DNA from: Cladopsammia gracilis
Taxonomy: Eukaryota > Cnidaria > Anthozoa > Scleractinia > Dendrophylliidae
DNA length: 64,000 bases
Reading direction: 5' to 3'
NCBI GenBank assembly: GCA_022457155.1
Contig: JAJGOT010000899.1
Location: forward strand, 95,941-159,940
Shown here piece by piece: positions 24,743 to 35,475 of the stretch. Position numbers and translations under genes: made by a program. Each line of letters opens with the position of its first letter. The first letter of the stretch is position 1. The notes below the pieces were generated by a model, which was not told where the DNA came from, did no database searches, and was given only the letters and a program-made list of their open reading frames with translations.

Positions 24743-26435
24743 GTGTCACCAACTGACACAACGTATGTTGACAAAACTAACTGGGTTATTAATTTATCTT
24801 CTAGGTCCCTAAGCGATGCCGAGATAGCCCTGCTGAAGAAAGGACTGAATTTTGCCGTAACTCCTGAGAACATACCCGCCACAGAGATCGTCGCAAAGGT
24901 TGAATCAGCCATCAGACAACTCAACCCCGAACAAGCAGACACTGTCAGAAGAGATGTTGACAACATCCTTCAACAGGCAGAACCACCAGAGCCTAACATC
25001 ACGAAGGAAATGCAAGACGCGCTGAAACGCCTAAAAGAGGACCAGACCATCACGGTTCTCCCAGCAGACAAAGGGCGCGCTAGCGTGGTCATGGATACCG
25101 ACACCTATCACACCAAGATGTCTTTCCTGATCGAGAACGGACCGTACCAGCTCCTAAACAGACCCGACAGACCGTCTGACTTGGAAGTTGTCCGAGAAAC
25201 TACTAACCTTGAAGCGGAGCGGACATCTATCGGAGGCCGTTTACAACAAGATCAGACCTCGACACAAACAGCCGCCTAGAATCTACGGTTTACCGAAGAT
25301 CCACAAGGCCGACGTACCCTTCAGACCTATTGTGTCGTGCATTAACACCTTTGCATATGATTTATCCGCCTACTTAGCTAATATCTTGTCTCCTTTTAAC
25401 AGGCAACTCAGAGTTCACGGTGACCAATTCAGCTCACTTCGTATCCACCATCAACAGCGAGACGATCCTAGACAACGAGATCATGGTGTCTTTCGACGTA
25501 GAGTCGCTGTTTACCAACGTTCCTATCGAAGTCGCCGTACAAGCCACACTACAGAAACTGGAGAACCACCCTTGCAGACCGTATGACGCTAACGCCTGCT
25601 CAGATCGCTGACCTGACTTTCGTATTGAGATCCACATACTTCCAGTATAACGGATTAATTTATGAACAACAAGAAGGCGCAGCCATGGGGAGTCCGGTTT
25701 CCGCTGTTATTGCCAACCTGTACATGGAGAGCTTCGAGGAACAAGCAATAACTACATCATCTTGCAAGCCTAGGATCTGGAAACGCTACGTAGACGACAC
25801 CTTCACCATTCTAGATCGCGCAATCGTCGATAGCTTCTTACAGCATCTAAACGACCAGCAGCCTTCCATCCATTTCACCATGGAGACAGAATGACAACAA
25901 ACTCGCCTTCCTTGACACCGCAGTTTCAAGAGAACCCGACGGCCGCCTAACCACTAGCGTATACAGGAAGCCTACACACACTGATCAATACTTAGCGTAT
26001 GATTCACACCACCCGCAATCAGTAAAACGCGGTATTGTCAAGTGTCTTTACGAGCGCGCTAAACGTCTCGTAACGAAACCCTCTGTTATCTCCAAGGAGA
26101 AAAAACATCTGTCATCTGTTCTTGTTTCGAATGGTTATCCTTTTTCTTTCTTGCAGAAACTTACCAAGACCAGAAAACCCAACACCAGTCCCTGTGAATG
26201 CGGTACAGTTTATATCGGCGAGACTGGAAGACCTATGCAAGACAGAATAAAAGAGCATGACCGAGACATCCGATTCGCCCATACTCAGACCTCTGCCGTT
26301 TCAGAGCACGCCAACAACACCGGACACCACCCGCTTTGGAATGAAGTAACGTTTATTGATCGTGATCCTCATTGGTACACACGCAGGGTCAAAGAGGCGA
26401 TCCACATAAGACTTTACCCTAACAACATCAACAAG

Positions 26436-26470
<35 letters not shown>

Positions 26471-26552
26471 TACGATCAAGAAACACAACAACAGGAGAGC
26501 CGTACGATTACGGACCGCCGAGGGAACAATTCGCCGAAACAACGAGGATTAA
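24743..26552 (+). pseudogene. Penelope-like element: RT plus GIY-YIG nuclease
   Basis: A single protein spread over several frames. It starts NWVINLSSRSLSDAEIALLK and PADKGRASVVMD (to about 25190). A shift gives PRIYGLPKIHKADVPFRPIV, then FDVESLFTNVP (RT motif A), then QQEGAAMGSPVSAVIANLY, and KRYVDDTFTI (catalytic YVDD, about 25785). A further shift reads KLAFLDTAV, SVYRKPTHTDQYLAY and FLQKLTKTRKPNTSP. This runs straight into CECGTVYIGETGRPMQDRIK, the GIY-YIG endonuclease, ending at TAA 26552. PLEs prime reverse transcription at a nick made by the GIY-YIG nuclease. At least four frameshifts make it inactive. The linker between RT and nuclease is shorter than usual (see findings). After the stop the sequence ends in the family-typical CGAAACGTCGCGATC tract near 26668. 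Confidence 0.85.
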
Positions 26553-26699
26553 AATGCGCCAGTCACAGCTGTTGAAAAACCAACCAATCACAGCAGAGCA
26601 TCGTGCTTCATAAGGTGACGCGTAACCAGTCGACCCCATCGCCTGAAGAAGACTAGCAGTATGCAGTCGAAACGTCGCGATCCACATCGGAAGTGACTA

Positions 26700-27320
26700 C
26701 ATCGTGAGACAAACGAAAAATACTTCTTTACCAGTGGAGTATTGTACGGCCGGTTTTGGCCGGCACGGCCATCAATGGGTTAACCAGATAGCATTCAGTT
26801 TCTATTACCCAGTCGATCCGTCAGTGGCAGCCCATCTAGAAATTCCATGTCTTTGTTACAGAGTTGATTATGGAAGGTACTGTAACAGCTTTGTCCGTAA
26901 AGAACTGACGGTGTTGGTGGACATGAAATGGCTAACATGATTTTTTTTCAAAGGAGCCTGATATAAACCTAACAATCCCTGCATATTATTTTCATGTACA
27001 AGCATAATAAATTTGAAAGAATTTGTTTAAATGATGAAATTAAGTTGCAACTCAAGGCAGCAGCAAACAAATGAAGTTACATTTTAACATCCTTGCTTGA
27101 GTTGTTAATTAGGGAAATAGTCTTGAGAGCAATGTTGGTCAAATATATATACTGTTATGCAGACTAAATGCCCAAGATATTACCAGGTGGGTAGATCATA
27201 CTTGGAACTACCACATGTACATATTCCAAAAAGCCTTATCCAGTGAATTACTGTTTATGAATTATTGTGATGATATTCTTACATTCAGTATGAAACAAAG
27301 TCTTAGTTTTCTAGTTGTAC
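26700..27320. other. Non-coding or unassigned
   Basis: A 78-codon open frame at 26704-26940 (+) with an unassigned product follows the 3' end of the Penelope-like element. It includes an inverted GGCCGG/CCGGCC around 26750. The remainder is AT-rich and serves as 3' flank of copy B. Confidence 0.35.
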
Positions 27321-27895
27321 CTTAGTATAGTCATGCCCCTTTCTGATGTTTCTCCTTCTCTCATTCATGACATCCAGGATATGAAGACGAATTTGAGGTT
27401 TGTAAAATCTCACTGGGGGATAACTGCACTCATCTTCAAGTTCATCCACAAGAGCTGAAAGTTCTTTTATGCTTATGGCACTCTTTCTAAAATTTGGCAG
27501 GGAGTTTCCTGGCCATTTCTTGATGGCTTCTGCACGTACAGCTTTCTTTCTATATAAATATGAAATACAAGAAATATAACATAGTTAGGAAATTCGCTCA
27601 ATCTAATTCAATAGCGCGAGCACGCATCTATAACTCAAAGGACACCTCAAGGACAACTTACTTGGTATTGTACACTCTTTTGTGAAGTTCAGAGTCTATC
27701 CCTTTGGCTGATGGCTTGCATTTGCCAGAAGATAGCCCTGTTGGTGCAATCAACTCCCGGGTTGCACTTGTTGCAGCTTCAACTAATCTTCTTAATTGCA
27801 GTTCATCGCCTATAATAGGCAAACCACAAGCAGCCAGCTGCTCTTGGCTGCCTTTCAGAGGCAGCATAACAAGTGCTTCTCAACAATCTTTTGTT
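27321..27895 (-). pseudogene. SAM-domain family, copy B (two exons left)
   Basis: Exon 27895-27662 corresponds to the second exon of copy A: ALVMLPLKGSQEQLAACGLP, then GDELQLRRLVEAA (SAM helices 3-5). A one-base deletion after QKIVEK breaks the start. The donor AA|GTAAGT and acceptor TATATAG|AAAG (27549) are intact and in phase, leading to KKAVRAEAIKKWPGNSLPNF and ending NERRRNIRKGHDYTK|GTACAA at 27321. This exon matches the third exon of copy A closely, including its length (75-76 codons). The first SAM exon and the C-terminal exons are missing. Confidence 0.7.
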
Positions 27896-28192
27896 CTGTT
27901 TAACAGAATAAATTTTACCTCCAAATAAATAAATCGGGAAAACCACTAATATCCTTAAAATTTTCATATTTGTTACAAGATACTTGTAAATTGAAAGATC
28001 TCAGATTTCTTAAAAAAAAAATAGACCAAATGTATTGGCTGAAATATTTCTGCAAAAATGACTTTTTCGTGCCGTGTTTGGCCGTTCGTCAAAAAAGGTG
28101 GGAAAACGGTCAGCTCGCATTCATATAAAACAGATAACATGCAGCTTTTTACAAGTTCTCTGATTCGCTGTTTAAAACAATTGGGATTAAAT

Positions 28193-28327
28193 ATGGCGGA
28201 GATCAGACCACAGAAAGATTCAGAAACGCTGACGAAGAATGATTCAGAGATTACAATGAAGGCAGATCAGAACCATCAGAAATGCCGACAAAGAATGATT
28301 CAGAGATTAAATAACAGGATAAGAAAG
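28193..28327 (+). CDS. Possible first exon, divergent to copy B
   Basis: ATG at 28193 opens 45 codons (MAEIRPQKDSETLTKNDSE and on) with an internal repeat of AAGAATGATTCAGAGATTA. It ends exactly at a donor AAG|GTATGT (28327/28328). The charged product has no recognised domain. It lies about 300 bp from copy B in the opposite direction, mirroring the arrangement beside copy A. No second exon was identified. Confidence 0.3.
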
Positions 28328-29520
28328 GTATGTCTCGTGGGAGTTCGTGCCCGATCCATGCCCCACCCTTTTCGGTATTTTATTTATCCTTCACGCCAGA
28401 CAAATATACGAAAACAACTCACGTCTACTTAACATAAATAAGCTCGCTTGTAAGCTTAATTCATTTGTTTCCTTTTGTTAGAATATATGGCTGCTAACAG
28501 TGCATGTAGCAGTTGATACTTGTCATACAGTAGAAAAACATATACATATTCGTATTACTTGACTAATTTAATATTCATGTACATGTAAAGCAGTTGCCAA
28601 GTAATAAAAATAAAAATATTGGAAACTATGAATACTTGTTATTTTAACGGAGACAATAACAATAACATTGCCTTTCTCACTTGATGACCTAAGTAAGCTA
28701 ATTAAACCTTACCACATACAGCACATACCACATACATAGCCTTGTTAACGATATTGCCTCTATTATAGCAAGTATATGTTAATTTTCTGTGAAGAAATAT
28801 TGCTTGTTGTTTGGGGATTTGTAAACATTATTTTGCAAAAGCCTGTGAGTTCCCTGGGGAAACACCCCTCCCCCTTGGATGGTCCCCTGATAAGTGCATT
28901 AAGTTGCATTTAGGTCCAGGGGGGTACTCTGGATTTCAAGCATCCCTTTCACTTAAAATCTGGAGTACCCCCTGGGCATTTAGGTTTTCAATTTATATAT
29001 AATGCATGATAGATTTATTTAGAGTTTTGATTTGCCTTTTTTCTGTTTCAAACTTTGGCTTGGGGGCTACTGAGGTAAACTATTGAAGACTCTTGGAGCA
29101 TTGGTCAAGGGATACAGGGTTTCGCTTAGATGAAATGGGCAAAAGCATTCCAGAAGCTCTCAAATTTGAATATTGGTATGAATAATTAGGGCTAGAGGAT
29201 TAAGGAAGCTAAGAGGAAATGTAACCAGAATTAAATTTTGACTTACATTATATACAATCATGTACCTCTAAGTGGAATTATGCCTGGCGTATGTTACTCG
29301 TTTTTTTCGTTTTGTTTAGTTAATCAATTTGCATGATCATGGCAATCATCACCTTGCTAATCAAAGTTTACAGCTGTATCAGGAAACAAACTTCTGTCAC
29401 TAAAAACAGCTTTACTGAATTTCACCTACACTATATTCAAAAGGCTGCACTGGGGGTGCACCTCTGTTCCATTATCCTCTATTGAAAATACACAATTCAA
29501 GAAGTTACATGCCCTACATT
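28328..29520. other. Non-coding with a miniature G-run repeat
   Basis: No gene supported. At 28917-28978 CCAGGGGGGTACTCTGGATT and AATCTGGAGTACCCCCTGGG form an inverted pair only about 60 bp apart. This is a miniature or internally deleted relative of the G-run MITEs at 7741 and 29521. Confidence 0.6.
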
Positions 29521-29848
29521 CCTAGGGGGTCCTCTGGATTTCAAGTGACAGGGATGATAGAAGAATATTTGGGGGTTTGAAATTTTCGATTTTGGGATTT
29601 TTTGGCAATTGGGGCGTGTAATTGGAAAGTATTTTTGGGGTAGCTTGATTTAAGTATGGATTTTTTTGTTATTCAATACTCTTGGTTTTTTTTTGTGTTA
29701 TAGCATATGATACTTTGTGGAGATTTTTATGGCTCGGAAATTTGGGGGTTAAATTTTGGTACAGGGACTTTTTTGGGTTTTGATTTTTGGCCCCACCCAA
29801 TCATCCTTGTCATTTGAAATACTGAGACCCTCCCCCCCACCCCCTAGG
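29521..29848. mobile_element. G-run MITE with target duplication
   Basis: Inverted ends CCTAGGGGGT...GGATTTCAAGTGACAGGGATGA and TCATCCTTGTCATTTGAAAT...ACCCCCTAGG bound 328 bp. Flanks CCCTACATT (29512-29520) and CTCTACATT (29849-29857) differ by one base and give an 8-9-bp target duplication. The interior is G/T-rich with repeated TTTGGGG words and no coding. Confidence 0.8.
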
Positions 29849-29869
29849 CTCTACATTTTCACAGGAAAA

Positions 29870-30350
29870 TTTTATGAAATTCCATTGATGTTATTTGTTA
29901 AAACCACAATCGGAAATAAGTGAATTCCCATTGTAAGAAAGTTCTCATTAATGGAATTTTCTCAGGGTGAAACTTGCAGAACAATTACCATTAATGTGAA
30001 TTCTGTCTCCTGAATGTAATTTTAATATGTTCCCATCAATGAAAATTAATTTGATGAAAGAGTAATGGTGTTTCAGATCACATTAATAGATTTTACATAA
30101 AAACCATTCCTGGGAAAAGTTTCAATACCATTAATGTTATCATGGAATATAAAATCCCATTAATAGGATTAGCATTTAATAAAAACAATGATGGGTATTT
30201 GAAATACCATGCTAGTCTTCTATTTAAGAACCACATCCGGGAAATGTACCTCAACCCATTCATGTTACTACAGAATAAAAAATACCGTTATTAGCAATGA
30301 CCCTTATTAAAACAGTAATGGTATTTGAAAACACATGAATAGGCTTTATA
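29870..30350. repeat. Degenerate CATTAATG-rich repeat
   Basis: About six loosely spaced ACCATTAATG or CCCATTAATA words, alternating with runs such as CACATCCGGGAAATG. Less regular than the array at 17480-18060 but clearly the same vocabulary. Confidence 0.6.
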
Positions 30351-31270
30351 TTCTTGGCTTGGTTTACGTCATTTCCTGTCATATTAAAATTCAGAAACAT
30401 TATAAAACGATTTTGATTCCAAAATGTTTATGAAATTGTAGAGAGTTTAAAACTACACATCTGGGCCAAATTTTGAAGTGCCAGAGCATTTCGTTCAAGA
30501 GTTATAGGCGAATGAGCATTAGACATTTTTAGTGAAAATGTAGGGAGTGGCCATCTTGGTGTACCACTTTGGTACACCAATGGCGGCCAAAACTTCAATG
30601 TCATTATTATGTAAAAAATCTCATCAAAAGCTAGATTGGATTCACTATAAATTTCATTAAATCGGCTTATAAACATCTATAATGCAAAAATAACTTTCAA
30701 CTGGTTCAATTTTGTTTATTTTCACGGCTTATCTGAAATAGCGTGACGAATTACATGATACATTTAAAACCTTTTCAAATCGGAAGCAAAACATCATTAA
30801 AACCTGAAACTTTTTGTGAAGGATTGTAACACTGGTATTTACATGCCATGATGTTATATTAGAAACAGCTTAATTTGCAGGATGTTCAAGTCATGTAAAG
30901 GGCATCACTAAAGGAAACATTTGTTAACATAAAAATATTTATATCAAGGCCAGTGATAAACAAGGCCAACTTTTAAGCGCGAGCTTCGCTTGAATTCCCG
31001 ATTACTTGCTTTAATACGAGACTATTAAAACAAACACCTGTGTTGGATAAATCTGGCCACAATTGTGGCAGGTTTAATAAGATCAAATGTAACAGAATCA
31101 CAATACAGCGACATATGTAAAAGCCATCAATAAGTAACTGATACAAAGTGGGGCGACAAAAACCCGCCACAAGCCACACCTATGTGGCTGAAGCCCCACA
31201 AAACCACGAAAGAAGCAATGCTTGCGTTTAAACTGGAAAGCGGAAGAAAAATTAAGTAATGAAATTGTAA
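30351..31270. other. Non-coding flank of the DIRS-order element
   Basis: AT-rich without a supportable gene. A hairpin around 30547-30598 pairs GTGTACCA with TGGTACAC beside GGCCATCTTGG/GGCGGCC. The boundary with the retroelement 3' region is not defined. Confidence 0.4.
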
Positions 31271-31681
31271 ATAGATATCGACAATGAAACTGCATCCCTT
31301 TGTCTGAACAGGAACATTGAGCGTTGAGAAAATAAAATTGTACTCAATTACTTAATCCGTGAAAAATGTGAGAACATGACAACACTCAGCTATAATATAA
31401 GTAACGACAATGAAACTGCAGCCCGTGTCTGAACAGTAACATTGAGCGCCAGGAACACTTATGTTGCAATAACCTTAAGGCACGAAATAGTGTAACCGAT
31501 AAAATTTCGAGATAAGAGCCTTCAAAGAAGCAGCCCAATGCCTGACCCTCTAAACAGGCATAACCGCTAAACTAAATCTACATTACTGTACTACATTGTA
31601 GGGATGAAATTCTAGCAAGTAGCAGCCCAATTGCCTGACCTACTTACCAAATGTCAGCACCTATGTAAATTATTCAATTAG

Positions 31682-32109
31682 CGTAAAGAATTTCCGACCT
31701 CAAATAAGTTTTAAATGCGTCTGATTTCCAACGACCAAGAGCACGTATTTGCGCATCAGAATAACCTTTTTCCGCCGCATGACACGCACCACCGATACAA
31801 AAACTATGGCTGTTGTAACGACTTGTGTCTAAACCACAATATGATAAGCACTGTTGAAGTGTGGCATTGAACTGGTGAACAGAAAGCTGTCAGCAGCTTT
31901 TCAACAAGAAACGATTTGTTTGGATCATGCAAACCTCTAAGTTTGTGGGCATAAGAAATAGCAGAGAGATACGATTTGATAGTTGAAGACGCCAATTTTT
32001 GAAAAGAAAGATGAAATAAAAAGAGGAATACAAGTTGGAGGCAAAGGTACCTGAGGGTTTGTACAATCATAAAATTGCGCATAAAATTGGTGAAATACGA
32101 CCCATGCAC
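31682..32109 (-). pseudogene. DIRS-type tyrosine recombinase, deleted and mutated
   Basis: The N-terminal helical part reads LASSTIKSYLSAISYAHKLR and FLVEKLLTA. It then jumps, after a frameshift, to HQFNATLQQCLSYCGLD, SHSFCIGGACHAAEKGYSD and IRALGRWKSDAFKTYLRS. The middle of the catalytic domain, with the first Arg, is gone. The HxxR motif reads HSFC, so the second catalytic Arg is Cys; the candidate nucleophile Tyr in KTYLR is retained. Recombinases of this family integrate the circular DNA copy of the element. This copy cannot be active. Confidence 0.75.
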
Positions 32110-32187
32110 GCTGGTACATCTGTCGAGAATTACTAGTTAAGGAGGAAACCTAAAAGACGTTTTAATTGAGTGCCCAATTCTTGGGCA

Positions 32188-34116
32188 TTAGGTTCTCGGG
32201 AACGGTTGTCGGTAATTCGTCGGCTTCTGGCGAAAGTTCCTTGAACTCTGCGACCTGGGACATGAAATGTAATCAGCACAAGAATTGGCTAACCCTGGAA
32301 TATGGCGAGCGCAAAAGAAAATGTTATGTCTAAGGCAGCTTAACACTAAATCCCTTAACAGTACCATAATACCCTGGTGTTTGGACGTCTGGTTATTGAT
32401 AATGTCGACAACAGCAGCATTGTCAGAGAAAAATATGACACGTGTATCTGTCATAAGAGACCCCCAGATGTGAATAGGCCATTTCCGAGTTGCCTTTAGC
32501 CCCTCTATCAAAGCGAGGCTAGGTGCGAAACCTTTCATATGAAAATGAGTTTTCATTCACATGCAAATAAGTTTATTTGCACGTGAATGAAAACTCATTT
32601 TCATATGAAAGGTTTCGCACCTAGCCTCGCTTTGATAGAGGCTAAAGTCAACTCGGAAATGGCCTATTGCAAGGACAATAGGAAAAAGTTCTAAAAGCGT
32701 GATGTTATAAGTTTTCCAAGTGTCCGGCCAAATGCCATGAAACCAGTGGCTACCAAAAACCGCCCCAAAACCGATTGATCCCGCCGAATCCGTATATAAC
32801 TGTAGGGTCTGGGATGTTTCCCAAAAGTCACCGAAGAAAAATGAGCGCCCGTTAAAATCTTCTAAAAATCTTAGCCAGAGCATAATATCCGATTGCGCTC
32901 CTCTCGACAGGTGAATGTGATGATGAGGCTTTTTAACGCCTTTTGTAAGATCTATCATACGACGAAGGAAAGCTCTGCCGGGAACAACCACGAGACACGT
33001 AAAATTCAACAAACCTATTAAAGACTGAAGTTCTTTTAGGCGAACGGAGCGCCAGGCTTGAAAATCTTGTAACATCGCACGACATTTACGCAGTTTTTCC
33101 TCTGGGAGGCGCGCCTCTTGGCGAACAGAATCTAGCGTGATTCCCGCAAACTGTAACACAGTTAAGGGGCCGACGGTTTTCTCGGGGGCTAAAGGGACAC
33201 CCAGGTGATGACACATTGTAACAAAATTGTTCAGGTCATACCGACACTGCTCTTCGCTTTTGGCCATAAACAGGAAATCATCTAAAATATGTAAAACTGC
33301 ACTAGCACCGAGACACGTCATGGACAACCATTCGAGAGCCGTGCTAAACGACTCGAATACAGCACAAGAACTCGAAAGCCCCATAGCGAGACATCAATCA
33401 AAATAATACATGTTATCCCATTTCATACAAAGCAAGGAATAGTCAGCAGGGTGAATCGGGATTATACGGAAAGCCGATTTAACGTCTGTTTTGGCCATGA
33501 AACAACCTTTACCCAAACGTCTCAATAACTTTGTCACATCTCCGACAGATGCATAGTTAACTGTAGAACAATAATCAGGAATGAAATCATTAACTGAAGA
33601 ACCCTTTGGAAAAGATAAATGGTGTATCATTCGAAACTCAGATGGATCTTTTTTAGGAACAAGGCCCAATGGAGAACAACGGAATTTAGAAAAGGGTGGA
33701 GTTGAAAATGGTCCGACAATTCTCCCTGCATCACATTCCTTGCGTAATTTAGCACGAATTATCTCCGGTTGCTCCAAGGCACTTTTAAGATTAGGAGAAT
33801 CAGACGCAGAACGCTCACCAACATAATTAACCCTGAAACCGCAACGAAATCCCTCAACAAGAAATTGTTTTAAAACTGGATTGTACCCGTCTAACGAGAA
33901 TTCAAGCTGATCAACGCTTACTGGTGTGACCGGTTTGCTGTGCAGAGCCCGCTGCTTGAGGGCTATCTTGCTTGCCTTTTGGGCCATTAGTAGCAAATCT
34001 GGATTTGGTTGCCGGAGCGGAGCATTGCCCCCTGGGTGTTTTTCACCACATTTGTAACACATGTGCTCGTATTGGCACCCTGAGCAGTGTTTACCAGCTT
34101 GAAAAGCCCAGCACAT
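32188..34116 (-). pseudogene. DIRS-type RT and RNase H, MITE-interrupted
   Basis: Begins with a zinc-binding region, CSGCQYEHMCYKCGEKHPGG. The RT fingers follow with FSTPPFSKFRCSPLGLVPKK and MIHHLSFPKGSSVNDFI, then palm motif KTDVKSAFRIIPIHP ending at 33394. After a frameshift the palm resumes with LHILDDFLFM (catalytic DD) and the thumb. The RNase H domain starts LQLYTDSAGSIGFGAVF and is cut after LLELFPIVLAI by a 196-bp palindrome. It resumes as HIWGSLMTDTRVIFFSDNAA and ends RHIPGLANSCADYIS. The polymerase and RNase H copy the element's RNA into DNA. Frameshift plus insertion inactivate it. Confidence 0.85.
32473..32668. mobile_element. 196-bp palindromic MITE inside RNase H
   Basis: The two arms of about 97 bp are almost perfectly complementary from AATAGGCCATTTCCGAGTTG to the centre at about 32571, with only a two-base spacer. 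They differ at a handful of positions. It sits between RNase H codons of the host retroelement, so it inserted later. A target duplication could not be separated from the palindrome's own A/T-rich ends. Confidence 0.85.
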
Positions 34117-34120
34117 GCCT

Positions 34121-34883
34121 CTAGGAAATCAAATACCTAAATTGCTCATCGTACCAATGCCAATCACCTGCCTTTGAAGCCAGGTCCCGCACCAGCTCAC
34201 AGTATTTCATCAACTGTGCCGTGTGGTTAGAAATTCTTTCCGAATACACAGAAACAAATATGCTAAATGCAGAAACCCACTGGGATATATTTGAAATTCG
34301 CTTGGAAGTGTGATTGGGCTCAAGCGTCAGTGATGGTTGACTCGATGAACCTACTGACGGGGACATTGCTAAAGAATATTTTCCCTTGTCTTGAGGGGAA
34401 TCGGATAATAAGGTCGCGAAATTAATGTATTCATTCGCCCAAATTTTTGCTTTAACCTTGGAACTAATCCTAGTCGTAAAGCGGTACTGAAAAACTGGTA
34501 AACAGACTCTGTGGTCTGGGGTCATTAAAATTAACTAATCTATTCAGATGATTAAATGCACCTTCATCAGTTCCTGATTGACCATGGGTCAACAAGTCTG
34601 GGGGCCTCTTGCTGGTTGCTGGCGCCAATAAGAGAAGCCAGATTCTCCAGTGAAAATGCTGTTTTTTTATGGCCTGGCTCACAACTGCCGAGATAGTGGA
34701 GGAAATAGCTCCAACATTTACTAATACTGTGCCACTGGAATCTTCCTTTGGCGGCTCCGTGATGATGACATCACGCTCTTCATCAGGTTGTAGCCTCCCT
34801 CGTCTGGCTCGTTTATTAGGTTGAAGCGGTCTTACTTGCTGGGCTGCACGCTTTTTCGGAGCTGCACTCTTTTTCGGAGGCAT
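34121..34883 (-). pseudogene. DIRS-type gag
   Basis: Starts MPPKKSAAPKKRAAQQ at 34883, a basic nuclear-localisation-like head, then an acidic DEERDVIITEPPKED segment. A frame change near 34500 leads to FTTRISSKVKAKIWANEYIN, continuing to KYCELVRDLASKAGDWHWYD and FRYLIS at 34121. This combination is typical of gag-like ORF1 proteins of DIRS/Ngaro elements in marine invertebrates, which bind the element's RNA. The next module, a CCHC-like zinc cluster, begins five bases after its stop. Confidence 0.6.
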
Positions 34884-34989
34884 TATGGCGAAACTACGAA
34901 ACTGGCAGAATAACAAATAATACAGTGACAGACTATTTCGCAACGGACACAAAAACAGACAATAGATGGCCCCGACATAACCCACCTTT

Positions 34990-35470
34990 GTTGTCTAGCA
35001 TTCTAATTATAGCAGCATTTTAAACAGCTTAAGAGAGGTCACGGTTCAACATACAGACAGCAATCAAAGAAAGCAAATCAGGATACAAATAATTGAGTGT
35101 AACTGAAGGAACAATGAAGCAGTACAACATACAGATAGCCAAGTTCCATAAACATGAGTTGCATAATCACTTTTACCGAGTGCATTGGCCACACCCCCAA
35201 ACGGGGGCTGACAAATGGGTTGAACACTCAAATTGGTAAAGTGTAAGCACAAAAATAAACAGGACCAAAGCCGCATAATCAACACGATATCATGTACATC
35301 GTGATTGAACAACTAAAACAAGCCTGCTGTACCATGGGAAATAAAATTCCCTATAACATTTGAACAAATAGCAAGGCTGTTGTAAACAAAGCAATCGGCT
35401 GGGCAATAGCAGGGAACTGGCAATGTAAATTAAACAGACGTACTGCAATTAAACAAATGAAACTCAACAG
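34990..35470. other. Spacer between gag and SGNH hydrolase
   Basis: No gene. ACAACATACAGATAGCC near 35126 echoes CAACATACAGACAGC near 35048, a short direct repeat. May be part of the element's untranslated region. Confidence 0.4.
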
Positions 35471-35475
35471 GCCGT

